From: an uncultured Ulvibacter sp.
GTDB lineage: Bacteria > Bacteroidota > Bacteroidia > Flavobacteriales > Flavobacteriaceae
DNA length: 64,000 nucleotides
Reading direction: 5' to 3'
Assembly (NCBI GenBank): GCA_938041335.1
Contig: CALIAF010000026.1
Location: forward strand, 1-64,000
The number at the start of each line of letters is the position of its first letter. The first letter of the stretch is position 1. Below the pieces are notes generated by a model. That model saw only the letters and a program-made list of their open reading frames with translations. It was not told the origin of the DNA and searched no databases. Shown here piece by piece: positions 62,092-64,000 of this stretch. The translations under genes and the position numbers were made by a program.

Positions 62092-63246
62092 TTGCTCGTG
62101 GATTTTAAGCAAGTAATAGGGCAGGAGCACCTTAAGGCTCATTTACAAACTTCTGTGACAAACGGAAGAGTAGCCCACGCTCAACTTTTTGTGGGTAAGG
62201 TAGGAACTGGCCTTTTGCCTATGGCAATTGCGTACGCTAGCGCATTGCTCTGCAGGCCTCACCAAAAAGGGTCTCCAGAATATTTGTTAACCAAAGAACG
62301 CGTAAGGAAATTAGCGCATCCAGATTTAAACTTCGTATTTCCTGTAAATACAAATGACAAAATAAAAAAGCATCCAGTCTCAGATCTGTTTCTCGAAGAG
62401 TGGCGCGATTTTGTTGCGACAAATCCATATGGCTCACAATTTGAATGGTTATCCTCTTTAGGAATAGCAAAAAAACAAGGGAACATTAATGTAGATGAAG
62501 CGCTAGAGATGGTTAAAAAACTCTCGCTCAAGTCATATGAAGGTGGCTATAAAATTATAATTATTTGGATGGCAGACGCTATGAACACAGCCTGCTCAAA
62601 TAAGATATTAAAACTTGTAGAAGAGCCTCCAAAAAATACGGTCTTGCTTTTATTAACAGAAAAAGAAGAGCGGTTAATTAACACGATTAGGTCTAGGTGT
62701 CAAAAACTTGATTTTCCATTACTATCTGAAAGTCAAATATCCACTCATCTTATTGATAATCAACAGGTTGAAGCGGTTAAGGCACAAAGTGCAAGTCGCT
62801 TAGCTCAAGGTGATTACAACAAAGCCATACAAATTCTTGATGATCATAGTGACGATTCTGTTTTTGAAAAATGGTTTTTAATCTGGGTGCGTAATGCATT
62901 TTTGGCAAAGGGAAATAAGAAGGCCATACAGGCGCTATTAAAATGGAGTGAAGATCTCGCCGGGCAAGGAAGAGAAACACAAAAGAAATTTCTGTCTTAT
63001 TGTATGGAATTTTTTAGACAAGCACTCCTAAAAAATTATGGAGCCGAACCCTTAGTCTTTTTTACACCACACGATGATCAATTTGATTTAAACAAATTTG
63101 CTCCTTTTGTTCACCAAAACAATATTTTTGAAATTACAGAACAATTACAAGATGCCTCTTACCACATTGAAAGAAATGGAAATGCAAAAATCATTTTTGC
63201 TGACCTCTCTATTAAACTTACAAGACTGATACATAGAAAACCTTAG
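62092..63246 (+). CDS. holB: DNA polymerase III delta' subunit
   Basis: The 384-residue protein has the AAA+ fold of clamp-loader subunits: DFKQVIGQEHLKAHLQ, GRVAHAQLFVGKVGTG (a P-loop variant), and IIIWMADAMNTACSNKILKLVEEPP, VLLLLTEKEERLINTIRSRCQ with the sensor residues. The Cys cluster of zinc-binding members is absent, as in most Bacteroidota delta' proteins. It helps load the sliding clamp during replication. An in-frame TGA lies at 62083-62085 and no ATG follows it, so the start is TTG 62092 or GTG 62098. Confidence 0.93.
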   Translation: MLVDFKQVIGQEHLKAHLQTSVTNGRVAHAQLFVGKVGTGLLPMAIAYASALLCRPHQKGSPEYLLTKERVRKLAHPDLNFVFPVNTNDKIKKHPVSDLFLEEWRDFVATNPYGSQFEWLSSLGIAKKQGNINVDEALEMVKKLSLKSYEGGYKIIIIWMADAMNTACSNKILKLVEEPPKNTVLLLLTEKEERLINTIRSRCQKLDFPLLSESQISTHLIDNQQVEAVKAQSASRLAQGDYNKAIQILDDHSDDSVFEKWFLIWVRNAFLAKGNKKAIQALLKWSEDLAGQGRETQKKFLSYCMEFFRQALLKNYGAEPLVFFTPHDDQFDLNKFAPFVHQNNIFEITEQLQDASYHIERNGNAKIIFADLSIKLTRLIHRKP

Positions 63247-63394
63247 TATTAGATATTTCTATTGTTTAGGCGCTTTATATTTATATTTCTTATGAACACC
63301 GCCTAAATACCACGCAACAAGAGCTTAGAACGCAACTTTTCTGACACGCAACACATTAAACACGCAAAGCGCTCTTAAAACGCTTTAAAGTAGC
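63247..63394. other. Convergent intergenic region with ACGCAAC repeats
   Basis: TTTAGGCG (63265-63272) and CGCCTAAA (63300-63307) could form an 8-bp stem over 27 nt. After that ACGCAAC occurs at 63312, 63330 and 63346, and ACGCAA again at 63362, at steps of 18, 16 and 16 bp. No gene fits. The repeats may be chance in a short region. Confidence 0.4.
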
Positions 63395-64000
63395 CTAAGC
63401 TTCTTTTTTGAAGCAATAAATGAGTGAAGAATATTCAGTGGTTCGCTTTGCCTTAAGATTAGACTTAAAACCAATCCATAATGCCTTTATGGAGAATTTC
63501 TTTTTAGTCTTATATTTTTCTGAAAGCAGGCTCACGTAAAACGAATCAAAAATCATTGGTTTTGTTTTGACTAGTTTTAAGTTTGACGAAAACATTTTTT
63601 TCATTGCACCTTGCGAGAAATGCCATAGATGTCTTGGCACATCATAAGCCGCCCAAAATTGTTTGTAATGCGTTGCGTCATATGACTTATAATTAGGAAC
63701 CGCAATAAGAAGCGTTCCGTTTATTGTTAAAAGTGATTCTAGTTTTTTACACGTTTCCTCTAGATTAGGAATGTGTTCTAAGACATGCCATAACGTAATT
63801 ACATCAAACTTTTCATCCTTAAGATCTGTTATTTGATTATTTAAGTAAATCCCTTTTTCTTCTGCCAGGGCTTTTGCTTTTTCGTTTACTTCAACACCTG
63901 ATACTTTCCAATTTTTGTCTTTTGCCGCTTTTAAAAAATCTCCGGTTCCAGCACCAACATCTAATAATACCCCTTGGCCATTATTTAATTCTGAAATGAG
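63395..64000 (-). CDS. Class I SAM-dependent methyltransferase, 5' part cut by window edge
   Basis: The C-terminal 201 residues are visible; the N-terminus is beyond the right edge. The frame is open to the last base. It shows the Rossmann SAM loop LLDVGAGTGDFLKAA (motif I), VEVNEKAKALAEEKG, and DVITLWHVLEHIPNLEE followed by LLIAVPNYKSYDATHYK, as in Methyltransf_11/23-type enzymes of lipid, quinone or glycan metabolism. VPRHLWHFSQGAM is typical of a group often found in polysaccharide or lipid loci. The substrate cannot be told. Confidence 0.85.
   Translation of the reverse strand, partial: LISELNNGQGVLLDVGAGTGDFLKAAKDKNWKVSGVEVNEKAKALAEEKGIYLNNQITDLKDEKFDVITLWHVLEHIPNLEETCKKLESLLTINGTLLIAVPNYKSYDATHYKQFWAAYDVPRHLWHFSQGAMKKMFSSNLKLVKTKPMIFDSFYVSLLSEKYKTKKKFSIKALWIGFKSNLKAKRTTEYSSLIYCFKKEA

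Noticed and set aside
1-64000. CRISPR arrays, tRNA genes, insertion sequences or phage genes
   Set aside because: I looked for repeat-spacer patterns, cloverleaf-like intergenic segments and transposase motifs and found none.

Overview
The window reads as the chromosome of a marine, AT-rich member of the Bacteroidota, most likely a Flavobacteriaceae. The evidence is SusC/SusD pairs, type IX secretion C-terminal tags, Bacteroidota-type promoters (TTG about 18-19 bp before TAnnTTTG), almost no Shine-Dalgarno sequences, and many TTG start codons. I see no rRNA, tRNA, CRISPR array, insertion sequence or phage. Two genes are cut by the window edges (left SDR reductase, right methyltransferase).

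Region 1 (1-16,900, minus strand) is an alginate utilisation locus. Read in its transcription direction it holds a gluconokinase/6-phosphogluconate dehydrogenase fusion, an NRAMP-like membrane protein without the usual metal-binding motifs, a PL6 and two tandem PL7 alginate lyase lipoproteins, an SDR reductase, KdgF, a SusC/SusD pair, a FadR-type GntR regulator, an ExuT-like MFS transporter and a second SDR. Lyases cut alginate at the surface, SusCD imports oligomers, KdgF and an SDR take the unsaturated uronate to 2-keto-3-deoxygluconate. The decamer TGGTTTACCA (or its complement) occurs three times at the susC promoter and twice at the gntK-gnd promoter, always with 13-bp phasing and overlapping the -7 element. 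It resembles ExuR/UxuR operators and links both promoters into one regulon. No exolyase of PL15/PL17 type, KDG kinase or KDPG aldolase lies in the window.

Region 2 (17,000-25,300, minus strand) is an unusual cell-envelope cluster: two secreted CotH-kinase proteins with lamin-tail domains and type IX secretion tags bracket a DUF4956 membrane protein, an HlyD-like adaptor and a TolC-like outer-membrane protein. This is my main candidate for an undescribed system.

Region 3 (25,500-35,000) holds a surface protein with an S74 self-chaperone domain, a divergent pair of membrane-anchored AraC-type regulators, SDR-type threonine dehydrogenase, a small lipoprotein, an M13 metallopeptidase and trpS.

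Region 4 (35,000-53,500, minus strand) is a Wzx/Wzy-type exopolysaccharide locus. It has dTDP-rhamnose genes rfbBACD, a Wzz-like protein, a sulfotransferase, two Wzy/WaaL-type proteins, a flippase, three glycosyltransferases, a glycoside hydrolase lipoprotein, UDP-glucose dehydrogenase, UDP-glucuronate decarboxylase, the initiating sugar transferase and a CapK-like adenylate-forming enzyme. It suggests a sulfated polymer containing rhamnose, glucuronate and/or xylose.

Region 5 (53,500-64,000) is housekeeping: a DUF6909-type protein, a GH3-family protein, an M23 peptidase, TatA, a DUF4837 lipoprotein, a LysM lytic transglycosylase, pgk, holB and a truncated methyltransferase.
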